Shown: one piece after another, positions 9,418-18,300 of the stretch
How the letters are laid out: the number at the start of each line of letters is the position of its first letter
Position numbering within the stretch: position 1 is the first letter of the stretch
Assembly: GCA_947503525.1 (NCBI GenBank)
Contig: CANNEA010000003.1
Span: forward strand, 310,001-374,000
Direction: 5' to 3'
DNA length: 64,000 bases
DNA from: an uncultured Carboxylicivirga sp.
GTDB lineage: Bacteria; Bacteroidota; Bacteroidia; Bacteroidales; Marinilabiliaceae
The notes under the pieces: model-generated
The model's database searches: none
Told to the model about the DNA's origin: nothing
Seen by the model: only the letters and a program-made list of their open reading frames with translations
Position numbers and translations under genes: made by a program

Positions 9418-10104
9418 TTAGGAAGTGAATTCCTGCATGTTTTTCCAGAGTCTGTTGAATTCATTTTGATAATCAAGTATTGCTTTGGGATCTTCTGTTT
9501 CAAGAATGTTCTCCTGATTGTATTGAGCTGCACTTCTGGTCCAATTGTAGCTACCAGTAAGCAATATCTTTTGGTCAAAAATAGCAAATTTATGATGCAT
9601 GTGATGATTGGTATTGTCAATCTTCACATGCGCACCATGTTTACTTAGGTACTCTACATCTGATCCTAAATCCATGGTTTTATCGTCATCGGTTATGATT
9701 CTAACTTTTACACCTTTTGATAAGGCATAAATGATTTTATCACGAATTTGATTGTCACTTATGGTAAACACACATATGTCTATCGTGTTAACAGCATAGC
9801 TTATTTGATTGCATATGGCATCAAGGCAATCATTACCAGGACTAAAGTAGGATAGGCATGATGCTTTTTCTTCTGTAACCGGAAGTAAAAGCTTGTTAGC
9901 TTCTTCCAGCCAATCTATTATTTGTTGTTGTTTGTATTCGGTGAAATGACTTCGCGCTTCTTTGAATATTTCACTGCGTAGTCGGTTTAAATCATGTTTG
10001 CTAAATTGTTTTTCCTTAATAACGGCTTTAAGTGCCTTTTTTTCACCTTTTGATAAGATGCGATCTTCCAAACTTGTTTTAAGATTGTCCAGGGTTGTAT
10101 TCAT
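9418..10104 (-). CDS. PLD-family nuclease/phosphodiesterase with one HKD motif
   Basis: This 228-residue protein has an N-terminal helical region (about 1-75) of unknown type and a phospholipase-D-like domain (about 85-228). The catalytic HKD motif is visible as HHKFAIFD (His170, Lys172, Asp177), followed by GSYNWT and an Asn-Glu further on. A single HKD motif is typical of dimeric Nuc/Bfil-type nucleases. The substrate could be DNA, RNA or a phospholipid; sequence alone does not decide. There is no signal peptide, so it should be cytoplasmic. Its start lies 2 bases after the stop of the XRE regulator, which implies translational coupling. Confidence 0.85.
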   Translation of the reverse strand: MNTTLDNLKTSLEDRILSKGEKKALKAVIKEKQFSKHDLNRLRSEIFKEARSHFTEYKQQQIIDWLEEANKLLLPVTEEKASCLSYFSPGNDCLDAICNQISYAVNTIDICVFTISDNQIRDKIIYALSKGVKVRIITDDDKTMDLGSDVEYLSKHGAHVKIDNTNHHMHHKFAIFDQKILLTGSYNWTRSAAQYNQENILETEDPKAILDYQNEFNRLWKNMQEFTS

Positions 10105-10106
10105 AT

Positions 10107-10841
10107 CTATTGATATATTTTTTTAATAAGCTGATCTATTTTTAATTCTAAATCGTTTATTTTATTTGAAGTGTCCATTGCATGTACGCCTCCTATGCGT
10201 TGAACAATCGGAAGACATAACTCAAGATCTTTTCTATCTAGTATAAGAATTTCATTTTTAACTTGAGAAAGATAAATTTTTTGATTTGCTAATTCTATTA
10301 GTTTACTAATATAAATAGCATTGTTGGTTTTAACTAAGTAAAAGGTATCACTCTTAATATTTATTGATTGTAGATCAAGTATTAAGGTTTCATTATCAGA
10401 AAATATTGACGGTCTGTCTGTGATGCTGTTGGCTTGTATTAATACTGCAGCTAAGTTTTTGTGTTTCGGTAGCTCAGGTATTGTTAAGGTTTTGTTTTTA
10501 TTTTCATTTCTGCGTTCAAGTATCTCCGATAGCTTTGTGCTTTGATAAAATGGTATTTGAATTAAATCAAGTTCTCTGGCTTGCCCGGTTTTGAATACAG
10601 GTTCAGAGCCTACATCGAAATGATAAAGATCGTTAACGGTTAGTTCCTTATTTATAAGTTCGTCTATGGTAATGCTAAAATATTTAGCCACGTTGCTAAT
10701 TATTTCAATTTTTGGTTCTGCTCTTCCTTCTTCGTAAGATCCTACGCTAGCCCTTGATATATCAAAGATGTTGGCAAATTCGGTTTGACTGATTTTTCGA
10801 ATTGAGCGAATTTTGCGAATATTTTTACCAAAAAAACTCAT
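10107..10841 (-). CDS. XRE-family repressor with S24/LexA-like C-terminal domain
   Basis: This 244-residue protein has an N-terminal helix-turn-helix (about 5-60, ISQTEFANIFDISRASVGSYEEG) and a C-terminal S24-like fold. A Ser in ANSITDRPS (139) and a Lys in YISKL (180) sit where the LexA/CI catalytic dyad is expected. I see no clear Ala-Gly cleavage site in the linker, so self-cleavage is uncertain. It heads the operon with the PLD nuclease and is divergent from the YbjN-PspA genes. The intergenic region has direct repeats that may be its operator. Such regulators often respond to stress or DNA damage; that is inferred here. Confidence 0.85.
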   Translation of the reverse strand: MSFFGKNIRKIRSIRKISQTEFANIFDISRASVGSYEEGRAEPKIEIISNVAKYFSITIDELINKELTVNDLYHFDVGSEPVFKTGQARELDLIQIPFYQSTKLSEILERRNENKNKTLTIPELPKHKNLAAVLIQANSITDRPSIFSDNETLILDLQSINIKSDTFYLVKTNNAIYISKLIELANQKIYLSQVKNEILILDRKDLELCLPIVQRIGGVHAMDTSNKINDLELKIDQLIKKIYQ

Positions 10842-10854
10842 AATAAATGCTAAT

Positions 10855-10890
10855 TATATTTGCAGAATGAAATTATTCTTCTATATTTGC
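10855..10890. promoter_or_regulatory. Operator-like region: two direct TATATTTGC repeats flanking a dyad
   Basis: Two identical TATATTTGC copies (10855-10863 and 10882-10890) flank an inverted repeat AGAAT-6-ATTCT (10864-10879). On the plus strand each copy contains the Bacteroidota -7 form TAnnTTTG. The site lies between the XRE start (10841) and the YbjN-like start (11040), so it could serve both autoregulation of XRE and control of the divergent genes. This is inference from layout. Confidence 0.4.
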
Positions 10891-11039
10891 TATTGTAGTT
10901 GTCAAAATAAAGAAAATATAATGAGTAATGCTAAAAATATAATCTCTTTCTTATAATTATTATAAATTAATACAATATGTCTTATGAACATGAAAATTTT
11001 TTTAAATTCAAAACCTGAAAAATTTGCTTAAACACTAAA

Positions 11040-11450
11040 ATGATGGACAATCAATTTGAAAAAGTTAAAAATTACCTGTTAGAGCTAAATTGTGAAATCG
11101 TCGCAGAGCAAGAAAACGAAGGTATTCTTGTTGTCAACAAAGAAGATGAAGGAATAATGAATTTAGTTCTTGGTTGTGCCGAACCTCTCCTGATTATGGA
11201 GCAATTTATTTTTGAAATTGAGGAAGATAGTCTTAGTGTATTTAAGCAACTTTTAATGAAGAATCGCGATATCGTACATGGAGCATTTGTTCTGGATGAT
11301 AGTGGACGAAAGGTGATTTTCAGGGATACACTACAAATTGAAAACCTTGATTTGAATGAGCTTGAAGGCTCAATTAATTCGCTCAGTTTATTACTAAGTG
11401 AGTTTGCAGAAGAAATTATTAAGTTATCCTCTAAACAATTAGTATCATGA
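11040..11450 (+). CDS. YbjN/DUF2170-like protein (secretion-chaperone-like fold), partner of PspA
   Basis: A 136-residue acidic protein with a predicted alpha-beta pattern: an N-terminal helix (FEKVKNYLLELNCEI), a strand pair, a central segment VFKQLLMKNRDIVHGAFVLDD and a long C-terminal helix. This pattern resembles YbjN, DUF2170 and CesT/Tir-chaperone folds. In Escherichia coli a DUF2170 gene (yjfI) precedes a PspA homologue (yjfJ), the same order as here. Its stop overlaps the PspA start by 4 bases (ATGA), so translation is coupled. I infer an adaptor or regulatory role for PspA. The family call is by resemblance. Confidence 0.7.
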   Translation: MMDNQFEKVKNYLLELNCEIVAEQENEGILVVNKEDEGIMNLVLGCAEPLLIMEQFIFEIEEDSLSVFKQLLMKNRDIVHGAFVLDDSGRKVIFRDTLQIENLDLNELEGSINSLSLLLSEFAEEIIKLSSKQLVS

Positions 11451-12163
11451 ATGTATTTAGCAGATTATTTAAAATAAGCACAGCGGAGGCTCACTCAGCA
11501 GTTGATAAGTTAGAAGATCCTATTAAAATGACCGAACAAGGTATCAGGGATTTAAAAAAGCACTTGGACGAAAGCTTAAAAGCTTTTGCAGAAGTAAAGG
11601 CTTTATCCATTCGTTCAAAAAACGATTTGGAAACTAATCGCAGTAGAGCGAAGGATTATGAAAGTAAAGCCATTTTGTTACTTAAAAAAGCCGAGAGTGG
11701 TGCTATTAGTGCAGAAGATGCTGATCGTTTGGCAACTGAGGCTTTAAGTAAAAAAGAAGAATGTATTGCGTTTGCTTCGGATAAGCAAACAGAAGTTGAT
11801 AAGTTTGATAAGAATATCGCCCAGTTGGATACTAATATTAAAAAGCTTAGATCGCAAATTAGCTCCTATGAGAACGAATTGCGTACCTTAAAGGCTCGTG
11901 TTAAAGTTAGTAAAGCTACCAAGAATATAAATAAGCAAATGGCACAGGTTGATTCTTCAAGTACGATTAGTATGTTGGAGAAGATGAAGGAAAAAGTTAA
12001 TCAGGAGGAAGCCTTATCAGAAGCTTATGGTGATATTGCCAATGAATCAAAAAGCTTAGATGACGAAATTGATTCAGCTTTGGGCGGTGAGAATAAAGCG
12101 GAAGCTTCAGAATCATTATCCAAGTTAAAGGAAAAACTAGGCATGAATAAATCAGAAGAATAA
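11447..12163 (+). CDS. pspA: PspA/IM30 family membrane-remodelling protein
   Basis: A 238-residue, almost entirely helical coiled-coil protein. It has the family opening NVFSRLFKISTAEAHSAVDKLEDP, followed by MTEQGIRDLKKHLDES, and a late conserved segment with SISMLEKMKEK. PspA/IM30 proteins assemble into ESCRT-III-like rings and rods on the inner membrane and protect it during envelope stress. No transcriptional activator PspF is nearby; the YbjN-like gene is coupled upstream, and a hairpin terminator follows. It is close in context to the YjfJ branch rather than classical PspABC. Confidence 0.88.
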   Translation: MNVFSRLFKISTAEAHSAVDKLEDPIKMTEQGIRDLKKHLDESLKAFAEVKALSIRSKNDLETNRSRAKDYESKAILLLKKAESGAISAEDADRLATEALSKKEECIAFASDKQTEVDKFDKNIAQLDTNIKKLRSQISSYENELRTLKARVKVSKATKNINKQMAQVDSSSTISMLEKMKEKVNQEEALSEAYGDIANESKSLDDEIDSALGGENKAEASESLSKLKEKLGMNKSEE

Positions 12164-12167
12164 TATA

Positions 12168-12202
12168 AGGGGGTTAGCACTAAAGTGTGCTAACCTCTTT
12201 TT
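12168..12202 (+). terminator. Terminator or attenuator between pspA and the OB-fold gene
   Basis: A stem of GGTTAGCAC with GTGCTAACC, extended by further pairs including G-U, is followed by TCTTTTT just after the pspA stop. It suggests that the YbjN-PspA pair and the downstream flotillin genes can be separate transcripts. Confidence 0.8.
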
Positions 12203-12288
12203 ATAACATATTGAATACATTTTATTTGCTTATTAAGATAGCTTAGCTGAAGTGTATTTGCCATTTACCTAATCTTAAACCCTTTCCC

Positions 12289-13017
12289 ATGAAGGAACTA
12301 TTTGAAGCAGCGTTTTCAGGTGTGAATATGATTCCCACTGTTATGTTACTGTTAATATTGGTTTACTGGATTTTTGTCATTATCGGTGCCATGGATATGG
12401 ACTTTCTAAATGTAGAAGTTGAAACCGATATTGATGTAGACGTTGACCTTGATGTTGATGTGGATGTAGATGTCGAGGCCGATGTGGATATAGATGTTGA
12501 TGCCGATGCAAGTATTGATACCGATACAGATGTTGAATCACATGATGTTGGATCTGTAGCCTTTCTTAATTCAGTATTAACCTTCTTCAACCTTGGCCGA
12601 ATCCCGTTTATGGTCTGGTTAAGTTTCCTAATTATCCCTATGTGGGTAATGTCCATACTTTTTAATCATTACCTTCACAATAGTTCCTTCTTAATTTCAT
12701 TGGTTGCTCTGGTACCAATATTCATTGCCAGTCTATTAGTTTCAAAAGTTCTTACTGCACCAATTGCTGCAGTTTTTGAAAAATTAAAAAAGAATGATGA
12801 TGATAGTTTTAATTACACCGGTAAAATGTGTAATGTTTTGATGACCGCAAGTCATGATAAATTTGGTCAGGCAGAAATTAATCGCGATGGTAACATTTAT
12901 CGTGTAAATATCCTGACCAAGAACAAAGATGTAACGCTCAATAAAGGCGATTCAGCCTTAATTATTGAATTTTTATCTGAAAAGAAATGTTATTTAGTCG
13001 AACCCTATAAAATTTAG
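12289..13017 (+). CDS. YqiJ/NfeD-like OB-fold membrane protein with an Asp-Val repeat
   Basis: This 242-residue protein has a first transmembrane helix (about 15-33) and then a highly acidic stretch (about 45-85) made of alternating Asp and Val/Ile (units such as VDVDVD). Two further helices (about 108-150) and a C-terminal OB-fold-like domain follow (about 178-242, GKMCNVLMTA ... GDSALIIEFL). The order resembles YqiJ, the OB-fold partner of the flotillin YqiK in gammaproteobacteria. The flotillin gene follows after only 3 bases. A role in membrane-domain assembly with flotillin is inferred. The acidic repeat is odd and may bind cations. Confidence 0.8.
   Translation: MKELFEAAFSGVNMIPTVMLLLILVYWIFVIIGAMDMDFLNVEVETDIDVDVDLDVDVDVDVEADVDIDVDADASIDTDTDVESHDVGSVAFLNSVLTFFNLGRIPFMVWLSFLIIPMWVMSILFNHYLHNSSFLISLVALVPIFIASLLVSKVLTAPIAAVFEKLKKNDDDSFNYTGKMCNVLMTASHDKFGQAEINRDGNIYRVNILTKNKDVTLNKGDSALIIEFLSEKKCYLVEPYKI
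12415..12540 (+). repeat. GAT-GTT type codon repeat encoding the Asp-Val tract
   Basis: A low-complexity tract alternates GAT/GAC with GTT/GTA/ATT codons inside the OB-fold gene. Synonymous codons are mixed, so the protein pattern rather than a simple DNA slippage repeat seems to be kept. Antisense frames over it read Ser-Thr and are shadows. Confidence 0.75.
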
Positions 13018-13020
13018 AAA

Positions 13021-15156
13021 ATGTTAGAATCAATAGGAATTGCTGGAGCTTTTTTTATCGTAATTGTATTAATCGGTATTATAGCTCTTATTATTAAAAC
13101 CTTTCGAAAGGCCACGCAGGGACAAGCATTGGTGAAAACCGGTGCTGGAGGTGCAAAGGTGTCTTTTTCAGGTTTATTTGTTATACCCGTTCTTCATAAG
13201 ATGGAGATTATGGATATTACGCTTAAAACTGTCGTAATTGAAAGAATGGGAAAAGATGGATTGATTTGTAAGGACAATATGAGGGCCGATATAAAGGTAG
13301 CCTTTTTTGTGCGTGTAAATAAAACCAGTGAAGATGTTATTCAGGTTGCTCAGTCAATTGGCTGTCAAAGAGCATCTGATCAAGGCGCTTTGGTTGAATT
13401 ATTTGATGCCAAATTTTCAGAAGCCCTTAAGACAGTTGGTAAGCAATTTGATTTTGTATCGCTTTACAACTCCCGGGAGAAATTTAAGCATGAGATATTA
13501 AATATAATTGGCACCGATTTAAATGGTTATATCCTGGATGATTGTGCCATTGACTTCTTGGAGCAGACCCCATTAGAGTCCTTATCTGAGAATAATATTT
13601 TGGATGCAGAAGGTATTAAGAAAATTGTTGAACTGACTGCTACTCAAAAGATCTTATCTAACCAGATTGAACGCGATAAGCAAAAAACCATTACTAAGCA
13701 GGATGTTGAGGCGCGTGAAACCGTGTTGGAACTAGAAAAGCAATTAGCTGAAACTGAAGAGAATCAAAAGCGTGAAGTGGCTAATATAAAGGATCGTCAG
13801 GAAGCTGAAATTAAAAAAGTGGCTGAGGAGCAACGATTAATAGCTGAAAAGGCGCGCATTGCTACGGAAGAAGAAATGGCTGTAGCTGAGAAGAATAAGG
13901 ATCGCCAGATTGTTATTGCTGAAAAGAATCGTGAAAGAGTTGAGGCAGTTGAAACTGAAGCTGTAGAACAGGAACGTGCATTAAAGCAGACAGAGCGTGA
14001 GAAAGTAGTGACTTTAGCTCAAATTTCGAAAGAAAAAGAAGTTGAAGTTCAGAAGAAACAAATTCAGGAAGTGATTCGGGAACGTGTTGAAGTGGAAAAA
14101 TCAACAGTAGCTGAACAAGAGAAAATTAAAGATACACAAGAATTTGCTACCGCTGATCGAGCCAAGAAAGTGGCCATTACTAATGCTGAAATGGATGCTG
14201 AGGAAGCATTCGTACGTGATGTGAAATCTGCTGAAGCAGCTAAGAATGCTTCGGAGCATCATGCCAAAACTAAAATTATTCAGGCAGAGGCTGAGTATGA
14301 AGCTGCTGGTAAGCAAGCTGAAGCCACTAAAATTATGGCAGAAGCAAAGGCTGCTGAGGCAGCTGCTCTTGGAGTTGCAGAAGCACAGGTGATTGAAGCT
14401 AAGGCTGATGCCTTTGAGAAGCAAGGTCTGAATGAAGCTAAAGTAATGGAGATAAAAGCTGAAGCTGAAGCAAAAGGGACTAAAGCCAGAGCAAGTGCAC
14501 AGTCGGAAGCCACTCAAAAAGTAGGTGAAGCTGAAGCGGAAGTTATTAAAGCAAAAGCTGTAGCTGAAGCAGAAAAAGGTCAGGCTGAGAATAAAGTGTT
14601 GGATGAACGTTATGGCGTAGAGGCGAAAGGTATTGAAGAAAAAGGTATGGCCATGAAGAAGTTGGATGACGTTGGACGTGATCATGAGGAATTCAAGTTG
14701 AAACTGGATATGGAGAAAGAGCTTGAATTGGCTCGAATCAATATTCAGAAGGGAATTGCTGATGCACAGGCACAAGTTATAGCCGAAGCCTTGAAAGCAT
14801 CTAATATCGATATTGTTGGTGGTGAAACGATGTTCTTCGATAAAATTATTGGTTCAATTACCCAAGGTAAGCAAGTTGATAAAGTGGTTAACCACAGTGA
14901 AATTATCACAGATATCAAGGATCACTTTTTTGATGGAAAAGACGGTAGTAGTTTTAAAGAGCAGTTTGCAAGCTTTATCGACCAGTTTGGTATTTCATCC
15001 GAAGATGTCCGTAATTTAAGTATTAGTGCATTGATAGCTCGTATGCTAAATGACAATACCGATGCAAAAACAGGAAATATGCTAAGTAGCTTAAACGAGA
15101 TTGCAAAAAGCCTTGGCGTATCAAATAAAACAGCAACAAGTTTGGGTATTATTTAG
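13021..15156 (+). CDS. Flotillin-family protein (YqiK type)
   Basis: A 711-residue protein with an N-terminal membrane helix (about 5-27), a Band-7/SPFH domain (about 40-230) and a very long Ala/Glu/Lys-rich flotillin coiled coil (about 230-600, repeats such as AEAEAKG). A C-terminal region of about 110 residues follows. Flotillins form large oligomers that organise membrane microdomains, facing the cytoplasm in the YqiK type. The gene follows the YqiJ-like gene by 3 bases and precedes the giant AAA+ ATPase. A distinct set of C-terminal residues after 620 may contact partners; no motif was recognised there. Confidence 0.9.
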   Translation: MLESIGIAGAFFIVIVLIGIIALIIKTFRKATQGQALVKTGAGGAKVSFSGLFVIPVLHKMEIMDITLKTVVIERMGKDGLICKDNMRADIKVAFFVRVNKTSEDVIQVAQSIGCQRASDQGALVELFDAKFSEALKTVGKQFDFVSLYNSREKFKHEILNIIGTDLNGYILDDCAIDFLEQTPLESLSENNILDAEGIKKIVELTATQKILSNQIERDKQKTITKQDVEARETVLELEKQLAETEENQKREVANIKDRQEAEIKKVAEEQRLIAEKARIATEEEMAVAEKNKDRQIVIAEKNRERVEAVETEAVEQERALKQTEREKVVTLAQISKEKEVEVQKKQIQEVIRERVEVEKSTVAEQEKIKDTQEFATADRAKKVAITNAEMDAEEAFVRDVKSAEAAKNASEHHAKTKIIQAEAEYEAAGKQAEATKIMAEAKAAEAAALGVAEAQVIEAKADAFEKQGLNEAKVMEIKAEAEAKGTKARASAQSEATQKVGEAEAEVIKAKAVAEAEKGQAENKVLDERYGVEAKGIEEKGMAMKKLDDVGRDHEEFKLKLDMEKELELARINIQKGIADAQAQVIAEALKASNIDIVGGETMFFDKIIGSITQGKQVDKVVNHSEIITDIKDHFFDGKDGSSFKEQFASFIDQFGISSEDVRNLSISALIARMLNDNTDAKTGNMLSSLNEIAKSLGVSNKTATSLGII

Positions 15157-15183
15157 AAACCCAGCTTGTCATCTAAGTTTATT

Positions 15184-15211
15184 GGAACGGATTGCAAATG
15201 TGATCCGTTCC
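15184..15211 (+). terminator. Hairpin between flotillin and ATPase genes
   Basis: A perfect 9-bp stem (GGAACGGAT with ATCCGTTCC) encloses a 10-base loop, 27 bases after the flotillin stop. The tail is only moderately T-rich (TTCAATCATCTTTC), so it may be a weak terminator or a processing site that lowers ATPase expression. Confidence 0.5.
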
Positions 15212-15323
15212 TTCAATCATCTTTCAAACAAACATTGCTTGGTTTAACGAATTGAGTATGGATATTGTGAAGCTATATCCGATTACTATAAACCAGAATG
15301 ACTAAAATCTAACACCATATTTT

Positions 15324-18300
15324 ATGTCTGAATCACAACAAACCAATCCCGATAATATTCAACTTGAAGAAGGAACCTACGAAATCATTAAAAGTAGGCT
15401 CAGGAAAAATGCAGATGATCTAAGGCAGCGACTTGATCAACTGAATGGAGCCCGTAAGGATGTTTTTGGTTCTATCGAAAGTACACTTGTTGCTACCGAC
15501 CGAATCAGTACTGAAAATAGTTGTACGCCAGTTGACATGGTGTCCATTGGTGATATATTATTATTTGGATACAATGTAACTTTGGGCTTAAAAACCAAGA
15601 CAGCTTTGGACGATGTTTTTAGTGTTTATGATTACAATGAGCATAAGTTTGCCCAGCGTAATATGAATATTATAGGCGACTCACAGTTTGTTGATGATTT
15701 TGAGAACCTTTATGAATTTTATAAGGAGACTCGTTTTAAGAAGTTTGCATTAATTGGTCCCCATTTGTTTATGGTGTTTCAAACGGGGAAAACAAAAGAT
15801 GACATTAAGGCTTTTAAATGGTTGGTTAAAGGTGAGACCTTAGAGTATAAAGGTAATAGAAGTACACATGAATTTGCTTTTCCCGATCAGCATGAATTTC
15901 AATGGGTAAAAGTAACGCGTGAACAATATGTTTATGGAGAACATCCTCATGTTTCAATTGAAGATATTGTATTTGTAGAAGCTGTTGGTGGTGATTTAAC
16001 CATTAAAATTGAGGACAACACTGCCAGCGGAATGGGTATCTATGCCGAAGAAGTTGATGTACCCGATCAGACACTAGATGATTCTGAAATACATTATGCA
16101 ATTATTGGAAATCTTGTTGTCATTCGAATATTGCCATACAAAGAAAAAGATTTCCGCTACTTTGTTTATAATTCTAAAGTCCAGGAAGTAAAACGTATTG
16201 ATGCCTTAGAGGATTCATGTGTTTTATTACCCGATAATCAAGGTGTCATATTTGCAAACGGTTATTATCTGCAAAACGGACAGTTTAAGGTTTTTGATAG
16301 TGATTTTAAAGACTTGTTGTTTGAACGTAAAATTGCTTCAGTTAATGGAGAGGACTTCTTATATACCTTCTATAATCAAGAGATTGGAGCATACGTTCTG
16401 TTGATTTATAATTTAATTAATCAGCGCATCGAGACGCCTATTGTTTGTAATGGGTATTCCATATTTGAGAATGGAGAATTATGCTATTTCAAGAAACCGG
16501 ATCAAGCCACTCGTCATCATGTTATGCAGGTTTGGACCACACCATTTATGACTGAAGAGTTTCAGAAACCACCTACAAATAATTCCCGACTATACAAAAT
16601 TGGGAATAAGGATGTGGTTAAAGCAATGGCTGAATGTAATGAGGTTATTTTATTGGTTAACAAAGATGAGTCATATTCTGATGTATATGGCGATCTGGTA
16701 AAATATTGTACCGACATAATCGATACATATTACTGGTTGGATGAAGCTGATGCCTTTGAGATTAAAGTTCCCCTAATTGAAATTAAACAATCTGCATTTT
16801 CGGCCATTTCGGAGTATGAAAAAGTAAGGAGTATTCGTAAAAACACAACTGAGCGTGTTAAAGAAACAGAAGCTAAAGTTAAGGAGATCTTCAGTCATAT
16901 TACGAAGCAAAACATAACGGACATTGATCGCTATGTTGAACTTTTGGCTAATTTGAGAGGGGTTAGAGGAGAGGTGATCAGTTTGCAAGAATTACGTTAT
17001 GTGGATCTGAAGTTGGTAAGTGAGCTTGAAACAGCTGTAGAAGAGAAAACTTTACGTTTGTCGCAGGACTGTGTAACATTTCTTTTGCGCGATGAAGCTT
17101 TAAATTCATATGAGGTTCGAGTAGAAGCCATTCGTGGCAATGTTTCTAAGGTTGCTAAGGTTAGTGAAGCGGATACGCTTTCAGAGGAGATAGTTAAATT
17201 AGCTGGTCAGCTTGAAATGCTCATTGATATTGTGGGTAACCTTAAGATTGATGATGCCACGCAAACGACTCAAATTATAAATAATATATCGGCTGTTTAT
17301 TCGCAGTTTAACTTGATTAAGTCAGAATTAAAGAAGCAGCGCAAAAGCTTAAGGTCAGTTGAGGCAAAGGCTGAATTCGCATCTCAGCTTAAATTAGTGG
17401 AGCAGGGAATGCTTAACTATCTCGACCTTTGTGATACGCCTGGAAAAGCGGATGAGTATTTGTCAAAACTGATGGTTCAATTGGAGGAATTGGAAGGTAA
17501 ATTTTCCGATTTTGAAGAATTTATGGATAGTATTACTGAGCGACGTGAGCAAGTGTATAATGCATTTGAATCTAAAAAGCTAAGCTTGGTTGAAGTTCGT
17601 AACAGGCGCACCACAGCTCTGCAATCATCAGCTGAACGTATATTGAAAGCTATCCGAAACAGAGTCTCAAAATTTAAGGATGTGAATGAAGTTAATGGCT
17701 ATTTTGCATCTGATTTAATGATTGAAAAAGTCAGAGATGTCATAAGTGATCTGAAGGAATTAGAGGATAATGTTAAAGCTGATGACCTGGAGAGTAAACT
17801 TAAGTCGGTAAAAGAAGAGACTGTTCGTCAGATAAAGGATAGGACTGAATTGTTTGAAGATGGTACCAATATCATTAAGTTTGGTAACCATAAATTTTCT
17901 GTCAATACACAGCCATTGGAATTATCAATGGTTTCGAAGGATGGTGATATGTATTACCACCTTACAGGAACAAACTTTTTTGAGAAGGTTAGTCACGAGG
18001 AATTTTTGGCTACAAAAGAAATTTGGAGCCAATTATTACCATCTGAAGACGATGATGTGTATCGTGCAGAGTTTTTAGCCTATCAAATATTTACAGCCTC
18101 ATATAAAAAGCAGGATGAAGTCCCTTCTCTGGCTCAGTTATCCAAATTGGACGATAATGAGTTGGTTGCATTTGTCCAAAAAGTAATGTCCTTAAGATAT
18201 AATGAAGGTTATTCAAAAGGTATTCATGACGAAGATGCAGCTGTTATTCTAAGATTATTACTGGATGTGTATTCAAAGGCAGGTTTACTTCGATATCCGG

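Noticed and set aside
9044-9421. Plus-strand frame of 125 codons
   Set aside because: It runs through the structured inverted repeat and antisense to the small membrane protein gene. Its composition (many Pro, Thr, Arg) looks like a shadow frame.
9418-10841. Prophage repressor region
   Set aside because: XRE/S24 regulators are common in phages, but no integrase, structural or replication phage genes are present.
12363-12656. Minus-strand Ser-Thr repeat protein
   Set aside because: It is the antisense reading of the Asp-Val codon repeat in the OB-fold gene. The sense gene has membrane helices, a conserved C-terminal domain and tight spacing to the flotillin gene.
14101-14775. Long minus-strand frame of 224 codons rich in Phe, Ser and Cys
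   Set aside because: It is antisense to the Ala/Glu/Lys-rich flotillin coiled coil, which creates long stop-free complements. No start context or family features.
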